From: Bacteroidales bacterium
Lineage (GTDB): Bacteria > Bacteroidota > Bacteroidia > Bacteroidales > JAFGHD01
Assembly: GCA_016927695.1 (NCBI GenBank)
Contig: JAFGME010000127.1
Span: 1 to 36,347 of the forward strand
DNA length: 36,347 nucleotides
Reading direction: 5' to 3'
Positions 16,422 through 24,354 of this stretch are shown here, piece after piece; the stretch's first letter is position 1, and the number at the start of each line of letters is the position of its first letter. The notes beneath the pieces are model-generated. The model had not been told where the DNA came from, did no database searches, and saw only the letters and a program-made list of their open reading frames with translations. Both the position numbers and the translations under genes were made by a program.

Positions 16422-18569
16422 TCAATCTGTTTTCCGGGTTCCGTAATCTTTGTAGGTGTCAATTCCGTCCCAGTCTTCAGGGACACCAAATTTAATAAAG
16501 TCTGAACATCTTTCAATATAAAGTCTGGCGGCCAAATCCTGGTTGTTTGTTTTATAAACCTCTTCGAATAGCTGCATGGCCCTGGCGAATTCTTTGGAGT
16601 TATAGTGATTAATGCCTTGCGCAAAAAGATCTTTGGTGATCATTTTCAAATGCCTGATATCATCGGGTTCACCGTCAAGGATCTCGAAGATATACACCGA
16701 TTTCTTTTTCCCCTTAACTCGGGCCAGGTCGAGGAATCTGTAATTGTAAAGCCCAGGGTTATTAAGCCGTATCAGTGTATCCTGGCTGATGATGATGGAG
16801 CTTCCGTAAAGTTTGGTCAGCCCTTCAAGACGGTTGGCAAGATTAACGGCATCGGAAATGACAGTGCCGTCCATTCTACCTTCCCCCCCCACTACACCGA
16901 GCATGAGTGAACCGGTATGTATGCCGATGCCGCTGTTGATGGTCGGCTTGCCAAACTGCGACATCACCTGGTTGAACTGCGATAGCTTGATACGCATTTC
17001 AATGGCTGCATTGATGGCATCTTCGGCATATTCCCCAAACAGCGCCATAATGGAATCGCCGATGTATTTATCGATGAAGCCGTTGTTATTCCTGATCACC
17101 GGTTCCATGTATCCCAGGTAATAATTGATGAAATCGAAATTTTCCTTGGGGGTCATGTGTTCTGATATTTCGGTGAATGACCTGATGTCAGTGAAAAGTA
17201 CGGTCATTTCTTTTTGTACCTGGTCTCCCAATTTGATGTCGGTAAAAGCATTTTTTCCTAAAAAATCGAGAAACTGCCGGGGTACAAAGCGGCTGTATGC
17301 CTCTGTCATTTGGGATATGTTGCTCACGTAATCCCTGATCCTCCGGGTCATTTCATTATACCCTTCCGTGAGTTCTCCGATCTCGTCGTTGGTCCTGACA
17401 ATGCTGAAATTGTTGATCTCGCCTGCCCCGGTGTTTTTGATGTTCTCCAATAACTCGCTCACCGGAATTACAATGTCCTGGGTGGTCCACTTCACGAAAA
17501 ACACGATGTAAAGGAAGGCCACCATAATGCCGCTGTATATTCCGATGATCATCAACAGGCTGTTCACCACATTGAAATAGAAAAGCCAGCCCGGAATACT
17601 CTCGAATTTGGTGTTGAGAGAGCCATCGGAAAAAATCAGGTAATCGCCCAAAAGTATTTTTTTCTGTTCATCGCTGAAGTTCAGGTCGGGCAGCTCCGAA
17701 AGATAGGTTACGCTTAAAAAGAGGTACAGCATCACGATGGTAAGGGGCAGGAGGGTGGTCATCGCGCTGGAGATGAGCAGCCCGTTCCTGATTTTACCTG
17801 TTTTTTTTCCGAAAATCCTGCTTTGGAGTTCGTTTTCGTCATACAGGTGTTCAATGTACCGGATATGCACCCTGTGCTTCTCCCAAAAAAACACGAACAT
17901 TACTGAAAGGAGCGAGGAGAGCAGCGACACCCAGAAGAACTGAACGTACAGCGTTTTTTCAAGCCCGTCGCCAAACCCATTTCCCAAATTGAGTACATAC
18001 AACATGTACCCGTGCGTAATGCCGAAAGCAAGGGAAAGTATGCCGGCATTGATCAGGGGGACATGCAGAAGATACTTCCTGCAGAACCTGTGCAGCTTTT
18101 CGGTGATTTCTTTCCTTTTTCTTTTTTTATAAAAATATCTTTTAAAGGGAAGGTTAAATACAAACCCGAATACAAAGCTTATGATCAGAAGGTTGAACAA
18201 CAGGCTGAAGGCTTTGCCTATCTGGCTTTCGGTATTTGTGATGGCAGGCTTCGGGGGGGTGGGTTCCTTTCCTTTTATTGTATCAATGACGGGAAGTGAA
18301 TCTGAAATGCCGGCCGGATAAAGGCTGTCGGTGGGCATTCCGAGGCTGTCGGTGACGGGACGTACCCTGACGTTTGTGCCTCCGGGTGAATTCCCCAGTC
18401 TGATGGAAATACTTGTGCCGTTATCGGATCTGAATTCTCCCAACTCACGAAGCTTCGGGGAATATTTTATCGTGAGAATCAGTAAAAAAGGCATCACAAG
18501 GAAGTAATACAGAACGGCGGAGAAGGCATAAATCCTCAGTCCAAAAAATCCCGGAACCCGTTTTCTCAT
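16422..18569 (-). CDS. Membrane-bound class III adenylate cyclase with HAMP and C-terminal TPR-like helices
   Basis: The protein has 715 aa. About six transmembrane helices (11-35, 119-140, 168-192, 205-230, 261-286 and 329-358) carry a Pro/Ser-rich, probably periplasmic loop (~36-118). A HAMP-like linker follows (360-412, RTNDEIGELTEGYNEMTRRI), then a class III cyclase domain (454-635). Metal-binding Asp461 (FTDIRSF) and Asp505 (KYIGDSIMALFG) are present. So are the adenine-selecting Lys501 and Asp573 and the transition-state Asn576 and Arg580 (DAVNLANRLE), which predicts ATP rather than GTP as substrate. The tail has a TPR-like helix pair (about 648-690). It is first in an operon with the HD hydrolase and probably makes cAMP in response to an external signal. 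All catalytic residues are intact. Confidence 0.9.
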   Translation of the reverse strand: MRKRVPGFFGLRIYAFSAVLYYFLVMPFLLILTIKYSPKLRELGEFRSDNGTSISIRLGNSPGGTNVRVRPVTDSLGMPTDSLYPAGISDSLPVIDTIKGKEPTPPKPAITNTESQIGKAFSLLFNLLIISFVFGFVFNLPFKRYFYKKRKRKEITEKLHRFCRKYLLHVPLINAGILSLAFGITHGYMLYVLNLGNGFGDGLEKTLYVQFFWVSLLSSLLSVMFVFFWEKHRVHIRYIEHLYDENELQSRIFGKKTGKIRNGLLISSAMTTLLPLTIVMLYLFLSVTYLSELPDLNFSDEQKKILLGDYLIFSDGSLNTKFESIPGWLFYFNVVNSLLMIIGIYSGIMVAFLYIVFFVKWTTQDIVIPVSELLENIKNTGAGEINNFSIVRTNDEIGELTEGYNEMTRRIRDYVSNISQMTEAYSRFVPRQFLDFLGKNAFTDIKLGDQVQKEMTVLFTDIRSFTEISEHMTPKENFDFINYYLGYMEPVIRNNNGFIDKYIGDSIMALFGEYAEDAINAAIEMRIKLSQFNQVMSQFGKPTINSGIGIHTGSLMLGVVGGEGRMDGTVISDAVNLANRLEGLTKLYGSSIIISQDTLIRLNNPGLYNYRFLDLARVKGKKKSVYIFEILDGEPDDIRHLKMITKDLFAQGINHYNSKEFARAMQLFEEVYKTNNQDLAARLYIERCSDFIKFGVPEDWDGIDTYKDYGTRKTD

Positions 18570-18595
18570 TTTTTACTGCCTTTAAAAAAGATTTC

Positions 18596-18627
18596 CAAAG
18601 TAACTCATTTTTTTCACTATAATCAAA
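18596..18627 (-). promoter_or_regulatory. Promoter of the adenylate cyclase-HD operon
   Basis: On the minus strand, TTTG (18627-18624) is followed after 20 nt by TTACTTTG (18603-18596), a one-mismatch version of TAnnTTTG. The start codon lies 26 nt downstream. Confidence 0.55.
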
Positions 18628-18679
18628 AGAGTTATACTGCTTCTTAATAAAAAATGCGAAGCTTTTTTATAAATAGTAT

Positions 18680-18687
18680 TATTTTTG
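18680..18687 (+). promoter_or_regulatory. -7 promoter box of the flavin reductase gene
   Basis: TATTTTTG is a perfect TAnnTTTG match, 12 nt before the ATG at 18700. No TTG at -33 is visible. An in-frame TTG at 18685 falls inside this box and is rejected as a start codon. Confidence 0.45.
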
Positions 18688-18699
18688 AAGTCGGGAATA

Positions 18700-19221
18700 A
18701 TGAAAGCGAAAGTTATGTTTAAAGAGATTTCCTACTCATCTGTCAGTGAAAACTTTATTGACCTGGTCGCTAAACAGTGGATGCTCATCACTGCAGGCGC
18801 CAACGGGTCGTCCAACTGTATGACAGCAAGCTGGGGAGGTTTCGGGTACCTTTGGAATGCGCCTGTGGCTTATATTTTTATTCGGCCTCAGCGATACACA
18901 TACAGTTTTGTTGACTCCAATCCCTTTTTTACCCTCAGTTTTTTTGACAGGAAATACAGGGACATCCTCACTTTCTGTGGAACGAAGTCAGGCCGTGACT
19001 TTGACAAGATCAAAGAAACCGGTCTTAAGCCTTATATCACTTCCAGGGGCAACGTAATTTATGAGCAGGCTAAACTTGCCATGGAGTGTAAAAAGATATA
19101 CTTCAGCGATATCGACCCGGATATGTTCCTTGACAGTCTTATCCGAAGGAATTATCCTGAATCCGATTATCACAGGATGTACATTGGTAAAATTGTTGCT
19201 TTTTATCAGAAAAACCCCTGA
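18700..19221 (+). CDS. Flavin reductase family protein (FMN-binding split barrel)
   Basis: This 173-aa protein resembles flavin reductases and related FMN-binding split-barrel proteins. Visible features are WMLITAG near the N-terminus, NCMTASWGGFGYLWNAP (FMN phosphate-binding region), PQRYTYSFVDSNPFFTLSFF, the CGTKSGRDFDKIKETGL segment and a terminal YIGKIVAFY strand. These enzymes bind FMN and use NAD(P)H to reduce flavin or another acceptor; the acceptor is unknown here. The ATG at 18700 is used because upstream in-frame codons overlap a promoter box. The DUF6913 gene follows after 8 nt, so the two probably share a transcript. Confidence 0.85.
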   Translation: MKAKVMFKEISYSSVSENFIDLVAKQWMLITAGANGSSNCMTASWGGFGYLWNAPVAYIFIRPQRYTYSFVDSNPFFTLSFFDRKYRDILTFCGTKSGRDFDKIKETGLKPYITSRGNVIYEQAKLAMECKKIYFSDIDPDMFLDSLIRRNYPESDYHRMYIGKIVAFYQKNP

Positions 19222-19229
19222 TCATCCCC

Positions 19230-19826
19230 ATGACAGAAGTAATAAAAGCGGGTTATCCTGAAAAACGGCACGGTCTGCGCCGCAGAATTGCCGAACAGAT
19301 AATGAAAATAAAGGCCCGAAGGGTGAACCGGGAACGTAATCTGATGCCCTTCGATAGTGTGAAGAAGATGGGCATCCTCTTTGAAATCAGGACAAAAGAA
19401 GAACTCAGGATGATCCAGGACCTCAATCAATACCTTTCATCCAAAGGAAAAGATATTATAATGGTTGGGTTTTTCAGGGGCAAAGATCTTCCCGACTATT
19501 GTATCGCGAGCAAATCAGGGTACTGTTTTAATTTCCGTGATTTAAACTTCTGGGAAATTCCGAATACCGACTTCCTGAAAAAATACATTCAGATACCGTT
19601 TGATCTGCTAATCAATCTGAGTCAGGATAGTATTTTTGCCCTGGACTACCTCATTTCCCTGAGTCAGGCAAAAATAAAAATTGGCATTACCGAAAGCAAT
19701 GAACAGGGGTATTACGACATTGCCATCCAACCCTCAGAAAAGCTGGATCTTGAGAAAGCGATCGAGAATATTTTTCATTACCTGCTGATCCTGAACCCAA
19801 AAACAGGCAAACAAGAGACTGCCTGA
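19230..19826 (+). CDS. DUF6913 family protein
   Basis: This 198-aa soluble protein has a very basic N-terminal helix (RHGLRRRIAEQIMKIKARRVNRER). A mixed alpha/beta domain follows with KKMGILFEI, GKDIIMVGFF, LNFWEIPNT and FDLLINLSQDSIFALDYLISLSQAKIKIG, and the C-terminus is helical. This pattern matches a Bacteroidota family of unknown function (DUF6913 by recollection of its conserved FD-x-LI-x-L and L-x-A-x-x-KIG pattern). No catalytic motif or signal peptide is seen. The basic first helix suggests contact with nucleic acid or membrane, which is a guess. It is co-directional with the flavin reductase (8-nt gap). Confidence 0.7.
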   Translation: MTEVIKAGYPEKRHGLRRRIAEQIMKIKARRVNRERNLMPFDSVKKMGILFEIRTKEELRMIQDLNQYLSSKGKDIIMVGFFRGKDLPDYCIASKSGYCFNFRDLNFWEIPNTDFLKKYIQIPFDLLINLSQDSIFALDYLISLSQAKIKIGITESNEQGYYDIAIQPSEKLDLEKAIENIFHYLLILNPKTGKQETA

Positions 19827-19938
19827 TGATCCTGCCCCTGAGAATCTTTCTCACCTGACAACTGCCATAATGATTTGTTTGTCTGATAACCAAAAGATGT
19901 TTTTTTATAAATGGATCGTAATTGTTAATAAAAAGTTA

Positions 19939-22518
19939 ATGATGAGAGTTCTTTTTTCCCTTTGTATGATCTGGATATTGATGCAGGTGCAAGGCTTTAC
20001 ACAACAGCCTTTTCAGGAAGTGCCGGAAAGTGTTTGTGCGGGTGATACCCGGGAGGTGTATTTAAGCGTTGAAATTCAATCCGGGAAAGATGTGGATATT
20101 CTTTCAAAAGTTGTGTCGGTGGACAACGTAAAGGAAAATATTGCTTTTGTGTATGCCGGCAGGGAACAATTTGAAGTCTTTCTCACGCTTGGATATTCAT
20201 GGAATTTGCTGGTACATCCCGGTAAAAACCATGTGCCGGAGATGCGGGAAAAGGTGGAGATAAAGGGCCTGCAGGCGTGGGATTTTTATCCTTCCTATCC
20301 GGCTTATCTCGACATCATGGAGCAGTTTGCCATGGACCACCCCGACCTGTGCCAGGTGTTCAGCATCGGGCAGTCGGAAGAAGGGCGTGAAATTATGATG
20401 GCACGGATTTCCGACAATCCGGGAACAGAAGAGGGCGAGCCTCAGTTTCTGTACACTGCCACCATGCATGGCGACGAAACGGTTGGCTACATCCTCAGCC
20501 TTCACCTGATCGATCACCTGCTTTCGTCCTACGGCAGCGATCCCCGCATCACAGCTATGGTAAACAATATTGACATTTGGATCAACCCGCTTGCCAACCC
20601 CGACGGCACTTATGCAGGCGGAAACAACACGGTGTACGGTGCAACACGTTACAATGCAAACGGGATTGACCTCAACAGGAATTTCCCTGATCCGGAAGAC
20701 GGCCCCCATCCTGACGGAAATCCATGGCAGAAGGAAACCCTGGTCTTTATGCAGCTTGCTGAAAATAACCATTTCACGGCATCAAGCAATATGCACGGCG
20801 GGGCTGAATTGTGTAACTACCCCTGGGATACCTGGCCCATCCTGGCAGCGGATAATGACTGGTGGGTTTATGTGTGTTATGAATATGCCGATACGGCGCA
20901 GCATTACGGTCCCCCTGGTTATTTCGACGATCTTGGCACCGGCGTTACCAATGGATATGCCTGGTACACCATGAACGGGGGAAGGCAGGATTATATGAAT
21001 TACTTCCACCAATGCCGCGAATTTACTTTAGAGATGTCAGAAACAAAGCTTCCTCCCGCAAACCAGCTCGAGAATTTCTGGGAATACAATTACAGGTCGC
21101 TGCTGAATTATATGGAACAATCGACGTTTGGTATACACGGCGCCGTTACCGATTCTTTGACAGGCCTGCCACTGAAAGCTGAAATTTACATCGAAGGGTT
21201 CGACACCGACAGTTCGTGGGTGTATTCCAACCTGCCTCATGGTGATTACCACCGCCTGCTCTTCGGGGGGCAGTATGACCTGACTTTTAAAGCGCCCGGT
21301 TATTTTGCAAAAACAATTGAAAATGTTTCTGTGGTAAACCGGCAAACCACGGCTTTGGATGTTGAACTGACGCCCGGGGTACTGATTGCCGATTTTTACG
21401 CAGATCAAACCCACATCAATGTGGGTACGGCCATCAACTATACGGATATGACATGGGGAAATCCTGTTTCATGGAACTGGACATTTGAGGGGGGGACCCC
21501 ATCTTCTTCAACAGAACAAAACCCTGCAGGGATAATATATGCTGAGCAGGGGCAGTTTGATGTTTCTCTCACTGTCAGTGACGGGACAAACAACCACACT
21601 GTGACCAAAAACGGATACATTGTAGTCAGCACCGAATACCTGATGCAGAACACCACAATAACTGCCTGCGAAGGCACTTTTTTTGATTCGGGGGGAAGCG
21701 CCGGCAACTACGGAGATGATGAGGATTACACGATGACTTTCGTGCCGGCATTGCCCGGAGCCATGATGCGCTGCGAATTCATCACCTTCCAGGTGGAGTA
21801 TCATGCCAATTGCAATTACGACTGGCTGAAAATCTATGATGGAGAGAACACCGCTTCTCCGCTCATTGGAACCTATTGCGGAACCGATACGCCCGGCACA
21901 GCGCTTGCAACAGGGGCCTCCGGTGCATTGACTTTCCGGTTTCATTCCGATTATGCGGCCACAGAACCGGGATGGAAAGCCGTTATCTCCTGCCAGGTCT
22001 CAGGTCAGGCGCCCCTGGCCGGCTTCACTGCCGACATCACCACACTTGAAGAGGGCGGACAGGTTGCTTTTACGGATATCTCACAATTTGACCCTGAAAG
22101 CTGGCAATGGGAGTTTGAGGGGGGAACACCTGCTTTTTCTTCATTGCAAAATCCTGTGATTGTTTATGAAACTCCCGGAGTGTATGATGTGACCCTTACC
22201 GTAAGCAATTCCTACGGATCGGATACTGAAACCATTGCCGGTTACATCACTGTTACGGAGGTCGTTTCGGTTACGGAGATGATTTCGGGAGGCATCATTG
22301 TTTTCCCGAACCCGGTTTCAGATGGAGTAAGGATACTCTCTCCGGTTTTCATCGAACAGGTGGAGTTTTATAACACTGCAGGCAAAGTCGCCCTCGCTGA
22401 AAATGTTTCAGGATATGACCTTCAGATTTCCACCTCCGGGCTCCAAAACGGATTGTACATCTTACATATTCTGACCAAAGAAAACCTCTTCATCCGGAAA
22501 CTAACCGTGATAAAATAG
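19939..22518 (+). CDS. Secreted M14 zinc carboxypeptidase with PKD-CUB-PKD and T9SS type A sorting domain
   Basis: From the ATG at 19939 the protein has 859 aa, beginning with a hydrophobic signal peptide (FSLCMIWILMQVQGF, then TQQ). The M14 catalytic domain covers about 115-395. Its zinc ligands are His177 and Glu180 (MHGDE) and His286 (MHGGAE), its substrate-binding Arg is in DLNRNFPDP, and its catalytic Glu365 is in FTLEMS. A carboxypeptidase-regulatory-like fold (~397-481) follows, then PKD (~484-567), CUB (~568-685) and PKD (~692-774) domains and a type A sorting domain (FPNPVSD ... GLYILHI...LTVIK). It is predicted to be secreted and to trim C-terminal residues from peptides outside the cell. 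An ATG at 19870 is in frame but would put 23 residues before the signal peptide. A shorter paralogue lies 27 nt downstream. Confidence 0.9.
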   Translation: MMRVLFSLCMIWILMQVQGFTQQPFQEVPESVCAGDTREVYLSVEIQSGKDVDILSKVVSVDNVKENIAFVYAGREQFEVFLTLGYSWNLLVHPGKNHVPEMREKVEIKGLQAWDFYPSYPAYLDIMEQFAMDHPDLCQVFSIGQSEEGREIMMARISDNPGTEEGEPQFLYTATMHGDETVGYILSLHLIDHLLSSYGSDPRITAMVNNIDIWINPLANPDGTYAGGNNTVYGATRYNANGIDLNRNFPDPEDGPHPDGNPWQKETLVFMQLAENNHFTASSNMHGGAELCNYPWDTWPILAADNDWWVYVCYEYADTAQHYGPPGYFDDLGTGVTNGYAWYTMNGGRQDYMNYFHQCREFTLEMSETKLPPANQLENFWEYNYRSLLNYMEQSTFGIHGAVTDSLTGLPLKAEIYIEGFDTDSSWVYSNLPHGDYHRLLFGGQYDLTFKAPGYFAKTIENVSVVNRQTTALDVELTPGVLIADFYADQTHINVGTAINYTDMTWGNPVSWNWTFEGGTPSSSTEQNPAGIIYAEQGQFDVSLTVSDGTNNHTVTKNGYIVVSTEYLMQNTTITACEGTFFDSGGSAGNYGDDEDYTMTFVPALPGAMMRCEFITFQVEYHANCNYDWLKIYDGENTASPLIGTYCGTDTPGTALATGASGALTFRFHSDYAATEPGWKAVISCQVSGQAPLAGFTADITTLEEGGQVAFTDISQFDPESWQWEFEGGTPAFSSLQNPVIVYETPGVYDVTLTVSNSYGSDTETIAGYITVTEVVSVTEMISGGIIVFPNPVSDGVRILSPVFIEQVEFYNTAGKVALAENVSGYDLQISTSGLQNGLYILHILTKENLFIRKLTVIK

Positions 22519-22545
22519 TTAACTTTGCCGGAAACTCCCTGAAAC

Positions 22546-24336
22546 ATGAAGGACATGCGAACAGAACAATTCCGGCAGGCTGCGAAACGACACGGCGGTG
22601 TGATTTTGATGTTTGTTTTGTTTTTTGCCTGCCCGGCGGGGCTGATGAGTCAGAGGCCCGGCTTTTTTGACGGGGAAGAAAATCTCCGGATTCAAATTGC
22701 AGAACATTCCCTTAACCAGTACGGCGAGGTATATTTCAGTTTTGTCCCTGCGAAAAAAATAAGCATGGAATCTCTCTCTGATCATATTTCCCTGACACGA
22801 AGACAGGAGGGGAGTGAGTTATTTGCCTTCGCCGGCAGAAAGGGGTTTGATTATTTTCTTTCAACCGGACTTGAATTCACTGTGTACAGGCATCCATCCG
22901 GAGGATTATCCCCGGAGATGAGGGATGAAGTGGATGTAAGGAATACAAACGACTGGGACTTTTATCCCACCTACGAAGCCTATCTCGATATCATGCAACA
23001 GTTTGAGGATCAACACCCCGGTATATGCAAGGTGTTCAGCATCGGGGAAAGCCTGGAAGGACGTTCCCTTCTTTTTGCGAAGATATCCGACAATGTGGGA
23101 ACCTCTGAAAAGGAACCCCTGTTTCTTTACACTTCTTCAATCCACGGGAATGAGCTTACAGGGTATGTGCTGATGTTGCGTCTCATTGATTATCTTTTGG
23201 ACAATTATGGTTCCGATCCCTTGGTGAGCGGGTTGGTTGAACATCTTGAAATATGGATCAATCCGCTGGCAAATCCTGACGGAACTTATGCTTCAGGAAA
23301 CCATACGGTGGCGGGAGCAACGCGGTTCAATGCCGGCAACGTGGATCTGAACAGAAACTACCCCGATCCTGAGGACGGCCCGCATCCCGATGGCAACGAC
23401 TGGCAGAAGGAGACCCTGGAATTTATGGCCCTTGCCGACAGTGTAATGTTCACCATGGCTGCCAATCTGCATGGCGGCGCCGAAGTATGTAATTATCCAT
23501 GGGATACATGGTTTAAAAGGCATCCCGACGATGACTGGTGGCAGTATGTATGCAGGCAATATGCCGATACGGTACATCTATACGGCCCTCCCGGTTATCT
23601 GGATGATCTGGACAACGGAATCACCAACGGTTACGACTGGTATACCATCAGCGGGGGAAGGCAGGATTATATGAACTACTTCAGCCATTGCCGCGAATTC
23701 ACCCTGGAGATCAGCAGCATTTTCATCCCTCCGGCCGTTACTCTTCCTGATTATTGGGAATACAACTACAGATCGCTGTTGAATTATATGCGGCAGGCAA
23801 CTTTCGGCCTTCGGGGGACCGTCACCGACTCGGCCGGCGGAAACCCTTTAAAGGCAATGGTTTCGATAGCAGGTCATGATTTTGACAGCTCACAGGTGTT
23901 TTCTGATCCATCTTCAGGATTTTATTGCCGCCCGATCATGGGAGGGGTATATACAGTGAGTTTTTCATCGCCGGGTTACAAAACCAGGACGTTTCACGGC
24001 GTTCAGGTGGTAAACGGCCAGGTTCAGACGCTGGATGTGGCGCTGGCCCCCGGGAACAACGGGATACCTCATAATCCGGAGGAAAATGTTTTTACTGCAG
24101 GACCTTTGCCTGCAGCCGGCTTCATCATTCTGGAATATAACAAAGAGAAACCCGAAACATACAGCCTGAAGATGTACGACATGGCGGGCAGGGTGGCGCT
24201 TGAATGCCCGCCGGAACTATATTCCGGTGAAGGCGGGAAGATAATACCGGTGGGCCGGCTGTCGGGGGGTATCTATCTGCTTACTTTGTCTTCGGCAGGT
24301 GGGGAAACCATTGTTTTGAAGATCATAAAAGAGTAA
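22546..24336 (+). CDS. Secreted M14 zinc carboxypeptidase, paralogue of the preceding gene
   Basis: This 596-aa protein has a signal peptide (hydrophobic VILMFVLFFACPAGL, then MSQ) and an M14 domain (~130-415). Zinc ligands are His200 and Glu203 (IHGNE) and His309 (LHGGAE), NRNYPDPEDG is kept, and the catalytic Glu388 lies in FTLEIS. A regulatory-like beta domain (~417-505, LRGTVTDSAGGNPLKA) leads into a C-terminal ~80-aa type A-like T9SS sorting domain (YSLKMYDMAGRVAL ... GGIYLLTL...LKIIKE). It closely matches the upstream gene over the catalytic region (e.g. WINPLANPDGTYA and GGRQDYMNYF in both) but lacks the PKD-CUB-PKD block. It is a tandem duplicate in the same operon, with all catalytic residues kept, so both copies should be active. 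Confidence 0.9.
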   Translation: MKDMRTEQFRQAAKRHGGVILMFVLFFACPAGLMSQRPGFFDGEENLRIQIAEHSLNQYGEVYFSFVPAKKISMESLSDHISLTRRQEGSELFAFAGRKGFDYFLSTGLEFTVYRHPSGGLSPEMRDEVDVRNTNDWDFYPTYEAYLDIMQQFEDQHPGICKVFSIGESLEGRSLLFAKISDNVGTSEKEPLFLYTSSIHGNELTGYVLMLRLIDYLLDNYGSDPLVSGLVEHLEIWINPLANPDGTYASGNHTVAGATRFNAGNVDLNRNYPDPEDGPHPDGNDWQKETLEFMALADSVMFTMAANLHGGAEVCNYPWDTWFKRHPDDDWWQYVCRQYADTVHLYGPPGYLDDLDNGITNGYDWYTISGGRQDYMNYFSHCREFTLEISSIFIPPAVTLPDYWEYNYRSLLNYMRQATFGLRGTVTDSAGGNPLKAMVSIAGHDFDSSQVFSDPSSGFYCRPIMGGVYTVSFSSPGYKTRTFHGVQVVNGQVQTLDVALAPGNNGIPHNPEENVFTAGPLPAAGFIILEYNKEKPETYSLKMYDMAGRVALECPPELYSGEGGKIIPVGRLSGGIYLLTLSSAGGETIVLKIIKE

Positions 24337-24354
24337 ACAGGCTGCAAAAAAAAT

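Noticed and set aside
18637-18672. Hairpin GCTTC...GAAGC followed by a T run
   Set aside because: The stem is only 5 bp with a 14-nt AT-rich loop, and no gene ends just upstream on that strand. It is too weak to call a terminator.
19830-19860. GAGAA-TCT-TTCTC hairpin after the DUF6913 gene
   Set aside because: The stem is short and no T tract follows. There is not enough to support a terminator.
20197-20772. Minus-strand open frame of 191 codons
   Set aside because: It is antisense to the M14 catalytic domain, with no domain or start signal of its own.
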